In this document: positions 7,356 through 15,171 of the stretch, piece by piece
Layout: each line of letters begins with the position of its first letter
Position numbering within the stretch: position 1 is the stretch's first letter
Assembly (NCBI GenBank): GCA_023129805.1
Contig: JAGMBK010000023.1
Coordinates: 1-17,094 of the forward strand
Origin: Candidatus Zixiibacteriota bacterium
GTDB taxonomy: Bacteria; Zixibacteria; MSB-5A5; SM1-73
Length of the DNA: 17,094 nucleotides
Direction: 5' to 3'
Translations under genes and position numbers: made by a program
The notes under the pieces: generated by a model
Told to the model about the DNA's origin: nothing
The model's database searches: none
Seen by the model: only the letters and a program-made list of their open reading frames with translations

Positions 7356-9026
7356 CTAAATTAAGGGTGGTTCTGTATATTCTCCAAACACCTCCCGCAG
7401 AACGTCGCATATCTCTCCTTCGGTGGTATAACAGCGCACGCACTCTATCAATGCAGGCATGGTGTTTTCCGTACCTTGGGCGACTTTTTTCAAATTCTCC
7501 AGAGACCTCTTGACTTTATCATTGTCCCTTTTCTCTCGAACTTTCTTAAGATTTCTCAACTGCTCTTTTTCTACCTCGGGATCGATTTTAAGGATGGCAA
7601 TCTCCACCTTCTCATCCTCTAAGACAAATTCATTTATCCCCACCACTATTCTTTCCTTGTTTTCTATCTGTTTTTGATACCGATAAGCCGCCTCTGCGAT
7701 CTCTCTCTGGAAGTAGCCCTCCTCGATGCATTTTAGGACTCCACCCCGTCTTTCGATCTCCTCGAAATATTTCTCCGCCTCCTGTTCCATCTTGTTGGTC
7801 AAAGACTCCACAAAGTAGGAGCCTGCCAGAGGGTCGATGGTATTCGCCACCCCGGTCTCATGGGCGATCAGCTGTTGGGTCCGCAGGGCGATGTGAACCG
7901 CCCTCTCTGAGGGAAGAGCGTAGGTCTCATCCATGGAGTTGGTGTGTAGGCTCTGGGTGCCTCCCAGGACTCCGGCTAAAGCTTCAAAAGCGGTGCGGAC
8001 GATGTTGTTCTCTGGCTGTTGAGCGGTGAGACTGCATCCGGCAGTTTGGGTGTGAAATCTCAAAAGCCAGGATTCCTGCTTTTTGGCTTTGTATTTCTCC
8101 CGCATGTGTCTTGCCCAGATGCGACGAGCCGCCCGGTATTTGGCGATTTCCTCAAAGAAGTCTAGATGAGAATTGAAGAAAAACGAAAGCCGAGGCGCAA
8201 AATCGTCCACATCCAATCCCGCTTTCATCGCTGCCTCCACATAGGCAAATCCATCTGCTAAGGTGAAGGCTAACTCCTGCACCGCGGTGGAACCTGCCTC
8301 TCTTATGTGATAGCCGGATATGGAGATGGTGTTCCATTTGGGCACGTGCTGGGTGCAGAAGGCGATCAGATCGGTGATCAATCTCATATGCGGCTCTGGT
8401 GGGAAGATCCATTCCTTCTGGGCGATGTATTCTTTGAGAATATCATTCTGCAGAGTTCCGGTAAGTTTCTCCGAAGCCACCCCCTGTTTTTCGCCCACCG
8501 CGATATACATGGCTAAGAGAATGGATGCAGGCGCATTGATGGTCATGGAGGTGGAGATCTTGTCCAGACTGATCTTATCAAAGATTATCTCCATATCCTG
8601 AAGCGAATCGACCGCCACCCCACAGATTCCCACCTCTCCTATGGACAGAGGCTGATCGGAATCCCATCCCATCAGGGTGGGCAGATCAAAAGCCACCGAC
8701 AGCCCGGTCTGACCCCTTTCCAAGAGAAAATGGTATCTTTGGTTGGTCTGACGGGGGGTGCCCATACCGGAAAACTGCCGCATGGTCCACAGCCGTCCCC
8801 GGTACATGTTCTTTCTTACCCCCCGGGTATAGGGGTATTCTCCCGGAAAGCCTATGTCCCGATTGTAGTCTAATTCCTGGGTGTCTAAGGGAGTGTAAAG
8901 TTCTTTGATCGACTCACCCGAAACCGTGATGAATTTCCTGTCAGGAGGAGATTTAGTTTGTTTTAGACCCTCCTCCCATTTTTTTTGGCGTTGGGCAATT
9001 TCCTTCAATGTGGCTTGGCTCAGCAT
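7356..9026 (-). CDS. Methylmalonyl-CoA mutase, catalytic (N-terminal domain) subunit
   Basis: This 556-residue TIM-barrel subunit works with the separate B12 subunit to interconvert (R)-methylmalonyl-CoA and succinyl-CoA. It starts [20 protein letters not shown] after a good AGAGGTGA ribosome site. Family blocks include [20 protein letters not shown] (78-97), [43 protein letters not shown] (229-245), [17 protein letters not shown] and [14 protein letters not shown]75, R215 and H240 align, by my reading, with the tyrosine, arginine and histidine that bind methylmalonyl-CoA in the Propionibacterium enzyme. This favours methylmalonyl-CoA over isobutyryl-CoA as substrate. It ends before any B12 domain, matching the split archaeal-type form. 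Confidence 0.94.
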   Translation of the reverse strand: MLSQATLKEIAQRQKKWEEGLKQTKSPPDRKFITVSGESIKELYTPLDTQELDYNRDIGFPGEYPYTRGVRKNMYRGRLWTMRQFSGMGTPRQTNQRYHFLLERGQTGLSVAFDLPTLMGWDSDQPLSIGEVGICGVAVDSLQDMEIIFDKISLDKISTSMTINAPASILLAMYIAVGEKQGVASEKLTGTLQNDILKEYIAQKEWIFPPEPHMRLITDLIAFCTQHVPKWNTISISGYHIREAGSTAVQELAFTLADGFAYVEAAMKAGLDVDDFAPRLSFFFNSHLDFFEEIAKYRAARRIWARHMREKYKAKKQESWLLRFHTQTAGCSLTAQQPENNIVRTAFEALAGVLGGTQSLHTNSMDETYALPSERAVHIALRTQQLIAHETGVANTIDPLAGSYFVESLTNKMEQEAEKYFEEIERRGGVLKCIEEGYFQREIAEAAYRYQKQIENKERIVVGINEFVLEDEKVEIAILKIDPEVEKEQLRNLKKVREKRDNDKVKRSLENLKKVAQGTENTMPALIECVRCYTTEGEICDVLREVFGEYTEPPLI

Positions 9027-9063
9027 AAGATCACCTCTTTCGTTTTCTCAATTCTTCCAAAGA

Positions 9064-9084
9064 TTCGTATGAATGCATACGCAT
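9064..9084 (+). repeat. 21-base palindromic repeat, copy 1
   Basis: The core CGTATGAATGCATACG forms a six-pair hairpin. The full 21 bases match the reverse complement of 14382-14402 exactly, with mismatches immediately outside on both sides. It lies about 40 bases upstream of the mutase start codon. Function is unknown; it could be a dispersed repeat or a protein-binding site. Confidence 0.7.
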
Positions 9085-9175
9085 TTGAGCTATTCTCAAA
9101 AGAATTTACAAACTGTCTCCCAAAAAGTCAAATCCGAAAGGCATGAGGGTACGTTCGATAAACTTCTGAGTTGCA

Positions 9176-9331
9176 TTTTGGAGTGTCAAGCCCCGCCGAA
9201 GCGGGATCTACGACTTCAGCTTGACTGGTCCTATGCATCCTGCAGTATGAACCTTATGATTCACAGCTGTGAAGAATTATAGAAGATAACGAGTTTTCTG
9301 CACGGTTCACCTAAAGGTGAACACTCCAAAA
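9176..9331. repeat. Inverted repeat with TTTTGGAGTG ends
   Basis: TTTTGGAGTG at 9176-9185 is mirrored by CACTCCAAAA at 9322-9331. Each end leads straight into a hairpin: GTCAAGC/GCTTGAC (9185-9191 and 9219-9225), with an inner CCCGCC/GCGGG stem, on the left, and GTTCACC/GGTGAAC (9305-9322) on the right. The layout matches a REPIN but with a GGAG-type foot instead of GTAG. It lies between the MeaB and mutase genes. Confidence 0.6.
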
Positions 9332-9390
9332 TCCTTTTCTTCTTGTAGTTTTCAGAGACCTCTTCAGTTACTTCATTTCAAGAATTCCCC

Positions 9391-10341
9391 TCAACGCTGG
9401 TTGATTATGTCTACCTCGTTTAGAATCCTCTCCCCGGCTGAATATGGATCGTCTTCGCCTCGAAAGACCTTCTCCGTCATTTCGTCTAAGTTCAAAGAGG
9501 CCAAAATCTTTTCCCCAATCATATCTCTTATCTTAAGCTCGATGATCTTTTTAATGTCTGCCTTTATCTGGATTTTTCTGTGCTTTTCAAAGAAATGATT
9601 GCCTATTATGAATTCTTTGTGTTCAGAGATTTTGGAAAGTAAAAGATCAATTCCTTTGTTATTCACCGCTTCGGTAGATACTATGGGATATTCCCACTCC
9701 CCTTTTTTTCGACGGATGTCCAAAATCATGTCCAGCTCGGTGACGATTCTTTTAGCCCCCTCACGATCGGATTTATTGACCACGAATATGTCTGCAATCT
9801 CCATCAATCCGGCTTTCATAGCCTGGATGGAGTCACCAGATTCTGGCACCAGCACCACCACGGTGGTGTCGCAGGCATTGACCACGTCCAGCTCCACCTG
9901 TCCCACCCCCACGGTCTCAATCAAAAGGTAGTCTTTGCCAAAGGCATCCATAACTATGGCTACCTCCTTGGTGGTGGTAGCCAATCCTCCGTATGATCCT
10001 CTGGTGGCCATACTGCGGATGAAAACTCCGTTCATGCTGGTAAGATCCTGCATGCGAATGCGATCTCCTAAGAGGGCACCACCGGTAAAGGGACTGGTGG
10101 GATCTACCGCAATTATTCCCACCCTTTGGTTCTCTTTGACTAAAAGAGAGGTGAGCTTATCCACTATGGTGCTTTTCCCAACTCCCGGAGGACCGGTAAA
10201 TCCTACCCGATATGCCTTTCCTGCTTTAGGATAAAGTTGTGCTAAAACCTTCCTGTAATCAGGAGATTGATTCTCCACACAGGAGATTACCTTGGACAAC
10301 GCCATTCTGTCGCCTTTATAGAATCTCTCCAGGATGTTCAT
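9391..10341 (-). CDS. meaB: MeaB/ArgK-family GTPase, methylmalonyl-CoA mutase chaperone
   Basis: This 316-residue G3E-type P-loop GTPase loads cofactor into methylmalonyl-CoA mutase and protects it from inactivation. The Walker A motif is GPPGVGKST (50-58). AVDPTSPFTGGALLGDRIRM (78-97) is the diagnostic MeaB block, ETVGVGQVELDVV (142-154) is the Walker B/switch region, and NKSD (189-192) gives guanine specificity. The helical start ILERFYKGDRMALSKVISCVE matches the N-terminal arm of MeaB proteins, which supports the first ATG despite a weak ribosome site; M13 is an alternative. It lies directly upstream of the mutase subunit genes, as expected for a dedicated partner. Confidence 0.93.
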   Translation of the reverse strand: MNILERFYKGDRMALSKVISCVENQSPDYRKVLAQLYPKAGKAYRVGFTGPPGVGKSTIVDKLTSLLVKENQRVGIIAVDPTSPFTGGALLGDRIRMQDLTSMNGVFIRSMATRGSYGGLATTTKEVAIVMDAFGKDYLLIETVGVGQVELDVVNACDTTVVVLVPESGDSIQAMKAGLMEIADIFVVNKSDREGAKRIVTELDMILDIRRKKGEWEYPIVSTEAVNNKGIDLLLSKISEHKEFIIGNHFFEKHRKIQIKADIKKIIELKIRDMIGEKILASLNLDEMTEKVFRGEDDPYSAGERILNEVDIINQR

Positions 10342-10390
10342 GAGTACTTAAAAAACCTCTATTTCGTTTGTCGTTGGCGAAGCCCGTATC

Positions 10391-10437
10391 GAAGCTCGAT
10401 GGTGGAAGCTGGATGTTCGATAGAATCGAGCTTCTAT
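10391..10437. repeat. Degenerate REP-like hairpin
   Basis: GAAGCTCGAT (10391-10400) and ATCGAGCTTC (10425-10434) form an inverted repeat. The minus-strand piece at 10415-10437 reads ATAGAAGCTCGATTCTATCG and closely resembles the REP units beside the RAYT gene (GTAGTTGCTCGATT...), with the foot decayed to ATAG. It lies between recJ and meaB in a gap that otherwise shows nothing recognisable. Confidence 0.4.
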
Positions 10438-10555
10438 AACCTGCTTCGAGTAACGAAACCAGCATCGACACCGTTGAACGAACTTCACAGTCACATTGCC
10501 TTCATAAAATCTCAGTCCCAGGGTCCATAGGATAACCAAAATGGGAAAGAACCAA

Positions 10556-12268
10556 TTATATATAGTCTGGTATTCTCAAATCCTTAACTCTGAGCTGGAT
10601 TTTATAGGTACCGTTCCAGAAGTTGGGCTCCACCACATATGCTAAATCGAGGCGGATTCCTTTCATGGAGAGGGGTTTTGCCATATCTCCCATGCCGAAC
10701 CCGATACAGTCGAAGACCGGTCCATCCTTCTTCACCCTCAGACGAAGATGATTGTTGCCCACCACATACGGTTCACCCCAGACATGCAAGTTTCGGGTCA
10801 TAAAGACCGGTCGCATATTCTGGGGACCAAAGGGGGCGAAAATGTCCAGCACCTTGATCAATTCAGGGTTAATTTGCCCTAACTCCAGCTCGGAATCGAT
10901 CAACAATCTTGGAACCAGATCATCTCTGGAAAGCTTCTTTTCCGAGACATTTTTGAACTTTTCCCGGAACGGCTGGATATTCTCTGGCAGGATGGAAAGT
11001 CCGGCGGCATATTTATGACCACCGTATTTGGACAGGTATTCTTCGCATTCTCTAAGAGCCTCGTAGAGATGAAATCCGGGAATGCTTCGGGCAGAGCCCT
11101 TTCCTTCATCCCCATCAATGGCGATCATGATGGTGGGACGGTGGAACCTTTCCACCAGGCGGGAGGCGACGATCCCGATCACTCCCTGATGCCAGCCGGA
11201 TGAGGCTAGGACTATGGCTTTGTCGTTGGCTAAATCCACATCCTGCTCGACCAGAGCCAAAGCTTCCTTTAGGGTGGTTGAGTCGATGTCTTTTCTGCGT
11301 TGATTCTCATCGTTCAGAATCCGAGCCATCTCTGCAGCCCTAGACTCATTCTTGGTGGTAAGAAGCTTGATTGCCAGATCAGCGTCTCCCAATCTTCCCA
11401 CGGCATTTATTCGGGGAGCCAGAATGAAGACCACCTGTCCGGTTCCAATCTTTTGACCTAATATTCCGGAGACGAATATGAGAGATTTCAAACCGGGCTT
11501 TGTGGTTTTAGCTATCTGAGCCATTCCAAATTTCGTGAATATTCGATTCTCTCCCACCAGAGGGACGATGTCGGCGGTGGTTCCTAAAGCCACCAGATCC
11601 AGATGCTCCACCAACTCACTTTCATCCTGCCCTAAGCTTCTATAAATGGCTTGAACAAATTTGAAAGCCACCTCTACTCCTGAAAGTTCACCGCCCGGGT
11701 ATCCCCCCTCTATGGTTTTGGGATTGATAATGGCAGAAGCTACGGGGAGGACTTCCTTGGGTTCATGATGATCGGTGATGATGGTGTCGATTCCTTTGCT
11801 TTTAGCAAAGGTGATCTCCTCCACTGCGGTGATTCCACAATCGACCGAAATGATCAACCCCACCCCGCGCCTTTCCGCCTCCAGAATACCCTCCTCTGAA
11901 AGACCGTAGCCCTCAATTAACCGATTAGGCAAATAATAGTTAACCTCTGCCCCCAGCTTGTTCAATACCAGAAACAAAAGAGAGGTGGAGGTTATTCCGT
12001 CCACATCATAGTCGCCAAAGATCATGATCTTCTCCTTCTCCTTCAAAGCCCGGATGATGCGATTCACCCCTTTCTCCATATCCGGCAGAAGAAAAGGGTC
12101 TAACAGGTTTTCCAAAGAAGGAGCCAGGAATTCTTCGGCGGTGCTTTTCGTACCCAGGCCGCGGGCGATCAGGATTCTGGCAGCCACCGGAGGCAAAGAA
12201 AGCTCTGAGGACAGTTGGTTCACCACCCGCTGGTCTGGCTCAGGTTTCAATTCCCATTTTAGTTTCAT
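10556..12268 (-). CDS. recJ: Single-stranded-DNA-specific exonuclease RecJ
   Basis: This 570-residue 5'-3' exonuclease acts on single-stranded DNA in recombination and mismatch repair. The DHH phosphoesterase core shows FGDYDVDGITSTSLL (84-98), SVDCGI (141-146) and TDHHEP (165-170), which bind the two metal ions. The DHHA1 region follows with SGWHQGVIGIVASRLVERF (357-375), GSARSIPG (391-398) and YGGHKYAAG (415-423). A C-terminal OB-like segment completes the usual length. The start MKLKWELKPEPDQRV matches the typical N-terminus. It is co-directional with meaB but separated by 214 bases, and has no metabolic link to the methylmalonyl module. Confidence 0.95.
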   Translation of the reverse strand: MKLKWELKPEPDQRVVNQLSSELSLPPVAARILIARGLGTKSTAEEFLAPSLENLLDPFLLPDMEKGVNRIIRALKEKEKIMIFGDYDVDGITSTSLLFLVLNKLGAEVNYYLPNRLIEGYGLSEEGILEAERRGVGLIISVDCGITAVEEITFAKSKGIDTIITDHHEPKEVLPVASAIINPKTIEGGYPGGELSGVEVAFKFVQAIYRSLGQDESELVEHLDLVALGTTADIVPLVGENRIFTKFGMAQIAKTTKPGLKSLIFVSGILGQKIGTGQVVFILAPRINAVGRLGDADLAIKLLTTKNESRAAEMARILNDENQRRKDIDSTTLKEALALVEQDVDLANDKAIVLASSGWHQGVIGIVASRLVERFHRPTIMIAIDGDEGKGSARSIPGFHLYEALRECEEYLSKYGGHKYAAGLSILPENIQPFREKFKNVSEKKLSRDDLVPRLLIDSELELGQINPELIKVLDIFAPFGPQNMRPVFMTRNLHVWGEPYVVGNNHLRLRVKKDGPVFDCIGFGMGDMAKPLSMKGIRLDLAYVVEPNFWNGTYKIQLRVKDLRIPDYI

Positions 12269-12303
12269 CTATCTTTTACCCATCTTCTTATTTTTGCCGT
12301 CTT

Positions 12304-12334
12304 AGCAGGCTGGTTCGATATCATTTCGCCTGCT
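12304..12334. repeat. Short perfect stem between the glycosyltransferase gene and recJ
   Basis: AGCAGGC (12304-12310) pairs with GCCTGCT (12328-12334) around a 17-base loop. No T-run follows on the minus strand, so it is not a convincing terminator. It has no clear GTAG or GGAG foot. Confidence 0.3.
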
Positions 12335-12405
12335 TCGTTAAGTCCTAAAACTCCCTCCCGCTCTTACCAAAAATTTTTACCACTTGCGTGAAGACAAATT
12401 ATATT

Positions 12406-14154
12406 TTAAAAGACAAACTTATATAGGACTGCGTTCAATCCAGAAGGTGCCTTGTAAATGTCGATCAATCTAATCCTCGAATCCTGTGGGATTCTGGAAC
12501 GATCTATTAGCGGCTCAAAAAGAAAAAGTAGATCCTCCTGCCAGTGGGTTTCTCTTATCAAGCTTACAAGTAGATAGTCCACTTTATTTTTTCTGGCAAA
12601 CTGGATTATCCTCTCATAAGGAGCAAAGGGAACAGGAAAGGTTACCCGGCTACAGTAAAAAAAGAATGGGTCTCCAGCAAGAAACATCACCGCCGCATCT
12701 TGCGGCAGGATCTGATGCGCCCATAAGCCCAGCTTTTTGAACTCCTCGCTTTCCAGCTTCAAGGCTCGGGAGGTCCTTTGGTGATCCTTTGCCATTTGAG
12801 TCGCCTTAGTCGCCTTAGCCACTGAGAAAATCGACATGGCCACCACGATTAGAAGAATTACAAGAGAACCGAAAGCAAAACGTGGGGCTGGTTTTTTGTA
12901 TTTCGAGAGTTTCGCCATCACCCTTCCAATGTTTAAAATTCCCCCTGCCGATAGTAAGATCAGAAGGGGTGAGTAAGGTTCGATAAAGCGACCTGCTGGA
13001 ATAAAGAAGATGGGTATGGTTAATAAGGGAGAAAATGCGCACAAGAGAAAAGCTCTTTTTCCCCATCCTTCTTTGTCCAGCTTCCAAGAGAATATATAAA
13101 ACAAAGACAACAAAAGAAAGGATAAAAAGAATAGGTTTGTATTCTTTACACCCATCCCAGCACGCCAAAGATAATAGCCGAAAAAACCAGGAGCACTAAT
13201 AAAGCTAACCATGCTCTCCTCCCCCAGAAGCACCTTCCCCTTTACTTCCCCGTTCTCGGTCAATCCGGCCAGCACCTCGGCAAAGGCTTTTCTTTGCTCA
13301 AAAGAATCCAGTAGTTCGAAGTACGATTTGTGTTTGAGAATGTTATGAGCTGTTTTTCCGCTTAAAATCCAGTGCCCGGTTTGGGAATGCATAAAATTGA
13401 CATAGGGCAAGGCCAAAATAAGAAATCCGATCAAAGATATCAAAACCAAAACAAAAGAGTGCCATTTTGGGTAAACTTTCCTTTTTATCTCAATTATTAT
13501 GAACACCAGAAGTAGAGAAGCGAAAGCCACCAGGAACTCCGGACGAGTTAGATAGCAAACACCACCAAAGAATCCAAAGAGGAGGGCGGAGATCTTTGAC
13601 CTTTTTGAGATCAAAAGCCATCCGCAAAGCAGGTTGATCAAAAGAAAAAACGCATAGGTGGCTTCAGATAGGGGAACCACCGAGATCACCACCAGAGCGG
13701 GAAAGAAGACCACCAAGAGTGAGCCCAGATAAGCTGAATGGTAGTTGAAGATCTTTTTTGCCAAAAAGAAAAAAGGTACCACCATCAAGCTTCCCAAGAA
13801 AAGGGAGACTGCCTGAGTGGCTGTTTCTAAAGTTCCCACCACAAAAGAGAAAAGAAATACCATAAATGGATAGAAGGGGGACCAGACCACCGACCACCAG
13901 TGAAGCCCGTGTCCGTTTTTGATCCCCCAGGCGATCTTAGCGTAAACAGCCGCATCTCCATTAAGCGGGGCTCGATAATATTTGAGAAAAGTGAGCCGGA
14001 TAAAAAATGCGATCAGAAGTAAAATTCCCAAAAAGGTCAGGCTAACCCATCTTTTCTGGAGGATATTGTCCACCCTTTGGGAGACTAAACTGATTTGCGC
14101 CCTCTTATCCTTTTGAAAGGAGACAACCTTAGGTTTCTTTTTTTCCTTCACCAT
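12406..14154 (-). CDS. GT39-like membrane glycosyltransferase (GT-C fold)
   Basis: This protein of about 582 residues has a basic N-terminal tail, then many hydrophobic segments (first about residues 38-55) spread over most of its length, and a soluble C-terminal region of about 100 residues. The loop after the first membrane helix carries APLNGDAAVYAKIAWGI, where D67 sits at the position of the catalytic acidic residue of dolichyl-phosphate-mannose mannosyltransferase-like (PMT) enzymes, and WSPFYPF follows. Such enzymes transfer a sugar from a polyprenyl-phosphate donor to protein or lipid at the outer face of the membrane; donor and acceptor cannot be inferred. An upstream TTG (14205) would add 17 residues but has no ribosome site; the ATG start is also only weakly supported. 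No neighbouring cell-wall genes are seen. Confidence 0.8.
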   Translation of the reverse strand: MVKEKKKPKVVSFQKDKRAQISLVSQRVDNILQKRWVSLTFLGILLLIAFFIRLTFLKYYRAPLNGDAAVYAKIAWGIKNGHGLHWWSVVWSPFYPFMVFLFSFVVGTLETATQAVSLFLGSLMVVPFFFLAKKIFNYHSAYLGSLLVVFFPALVVISVVPLSEATYAFFLLINLLCGWLLISKRSKISALLFGFFGGVCYLTRPEFLVAFASLLLVFIIIEIKRKVYPKWHSFVLVLISLIGFLILALPYVNFMHSQTGHWILSGKTAHNILKHKSYFELLDSFEQRKAFAEVLAGLTENGEVKGKVLLGEESMVSFISAPGFFGYYLWRAGMGVKNTNLFFLSFLLLSLFYIFSWKLDKEGWGKRAFLLCAFSPLLTIPIFFIPAGRFIEPYSPLLILLSAGGILNIGRVMAKLSKYKKPAPRFAFGSLVILLIVVAMSIFSVAKATKATQMAKDHQRTSRALKLESEEFKKLGLWAHQILPQDAAVMFLAGDPFFFYCSRVTFPVPFAPYERIIQFARKNKVDYLLVSLIRETHWQEDLLFLFEPLIDRSRIPQDSRIRLIDIYKAPSGLNAVLYKFVF

Positions 14155-14320
14155 CTGGATTTGGTGTGCTTTCCAGTACTTAGATTCCAGACCATTTTGT
14201 TCCAATGTGCTTGCGGCGCTTAAGTAAGGCTTTATGCCTCAGCTATACTAAAATAAACTCTTTGCTCTCGAAAAGTAAAGAAATCTTTTTAGCTTTTTTG
14301 GATATTTGTCACTCTGGAAC

Positions 14321-14368
14321 GCCCAAAAGCTGGAGTGTAAAGCTTATGGGCTTGTTGGAAAAGCCATA
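14321..14368 (+). repeat. GGAGTG-associated palindromes
   Basis: GGAGTG (14332-14337) is flanked by GCCCAAAAGCT (14321-14331) and AGCTTATGGGC (14341-14351), which are imperfect reverse complements. It is followed by a stem TATGGGCTT/AAGCCATA (14345-14353 and 14361-14368). The foot matches the ends of the inverted repeat at 9176-9331. Confidence 0.4.
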
Positions 14369-14381
14369 CTTGGAGCGGGAT

Positions 14382-14402
14382 ATGCGTATGCATTCATACG
14401 AA
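14382..14402 (-). repeat. 21-base palindromic repeat, copy 2 (inverted)
   Basis: This is the exact reverse complement of 9064-9084. Here it forms the tip of a longer hairpin: GCGGGA (14374-14379) pairs with TCCCGC (14406-14411) around it, and TTGGA/TCCA extend the base. Confidence 0.7.
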
Positions 14403-14570
14403 AATTCCCGCTTTCCATGAGGACAGCAGATTATCAGATCCTATGGACCCTTTGGAAATAGGGCAGGGTTCACCCTGAAGGGCATTCAGCCCTCCCAGCT
14501 TTTAATATTCTCTTGAAAATTCCCTTTTTGTCAACGTAAGATTCTTTTTCAAGTAGCAAATAAAAGAAAT

Positions 14571-15053
14571 TGCCAGAGCAGAAAATAAGCCGAGTTCTGT
14601 TCCCTTCGATCCCGCAGTCGGCGGGACTCAGGGCGATGATCATCTATCTGGGTCCTTTGTCGCCAAAGGACTCAAGCGACCTACCCGGAAGTTATCCTTC
14701 GCCTTCGGCTCAGGACGAGTCCCTCGCCCTTAGGTTCGGGATGAAGCGGGCAACTTCTCCTTCCTTACTTGGTCTTGCTCTCAGGTGGGGTTTGCCCAGA
14801 CCCGTGTTACCACGGGAACGGGTGGTCTCTTACACCACCTTTTCACCCTTACCCCACGATCCCGCCAAGGCGGGACTCGGGGCGGTCTGTTTTCTGTGGC
14901 ACTTTCCGTCCCTTCAGGATGAACCCTTACGGGCCCACGTGTTACGTGGCACCTTGTCCTGAACCATACGGTTCAGGACTTGCCCTTGAGAGCTCGGACT
15001 TTCCTCCTCCCTCGCCAAAGGCGGGGGAAGCGATCATCTATTCTGCTCTGGCA
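14571..15053 (-). ncRNA. rnpB: RNase P RNA, bacterial type A
   Basis: This is the catalytic RNA of RNase P, which removes 5' leaders from tRNA precursors. On the minus strand the universal blocks occur in order: GAGGAAAGTCCGAGCTC (14990-15006), ACAGAAAACAGACCGCC (14881-14897), GGTAAGGGTGAAA (14841-14853), AGATAGATGATCATCGCC (14632-14649) and ACAGAACTCGGCTTA (14586-14600). The terminal helix P1 is a perfect 12-pair stem, GCCAGAGCAGAA (15041-15052) with TTCTGCTCTGGC (14572-14583), which fixes both ends. At about 483 nucleotides it is longer than the usual 370-400. The excess lies in an added hairpin (14956-14979), an enlarged P16/P17-type arm (14689-14756) and an extended stem near the 3' end (14603-14631). 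Ends may be off by a few bases. Confidence 0.97.
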
Positions 15054-15069
15054 AAACTAACTGATCTCT

Positions 15070-15098
15070 ATATAACCTTTCCTTTAAACGCAAACTAA
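15070..15098 (-). promoter_or_regulatory. rnpB: Possible promoter of rnpB
   Basis: On the minus strand TTAGTT (15093-15098) and TTATAT (15070-15075) are separated by 17 bases. They lie about 17 bases before the start of the RNase P RNA terminal helix, a fitting distance for a sigma-70-type promoter. The -35 match is weak and the region is AT-rich, so this is tentative. Confidence 0.4.
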
Positions 15099-15171
15099 CC
15101 AATAAAAATACGTTTTATCTTGCTAAAACGAAAGCCTGCTTTTCGCGTTTTCAAATGCTCTTGTATTTCAA

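Larger units (their letters stand above)
9027..9390. other. Gene-free gap between MeaB and mutase genes
   Basis: This 364-base gap has no credible coding frame. It holds the mutase ribosome site at its left end, a CGTATGAATGCATACG palindrome (in 9064-9084) that recurs exactly at 14382-14402 in inverted form, and a GGAGTG-footed inverted repeat (9176-9331). I looked for cobalamin-riboswitch conserved boxes upstream of the B12-dependent mutase and saw none. Confidence 0.6.
14206..14570. other. Gene-free gap between rnpB and the glycosyltransferase gene
   Basis: No credible coding frame is present. The 365 bases hold several palindromes: a GGAGTG element near 14321-14368, the second copy of the 21-base palindrome within a longer hairpin (14370-14414), and two adjacent small stems, CAGGGT/ACCCTG and AGGGC/GCCCT, near 14461-14495. 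There is no clear T-tailed terminator after rnpB; the T-rich stretch just past the rnpB terminal stem may serve instead. Confidence 0.5.

Noticed and set aside
9027..9390. Possible cobalamin riboswitch before the B12-dependent mutase
   Set aside because: No recognisable B12-box or conserved riboswitch core is present; the palindromes there are explained by repeats.
14155..14205. TTG start extending the glycosyltransferase by 17 residues
   Set aside because: There is no ribosome site before the TTG; the downstream ATG still precedes the first membrane segment with a basic tail.
14570..15098. Open frames of 130 and 109 codons on the plus strand
   Set aside because: They run antisense through the RNase P RNA, whose conserved blocks explain the sequence fully.
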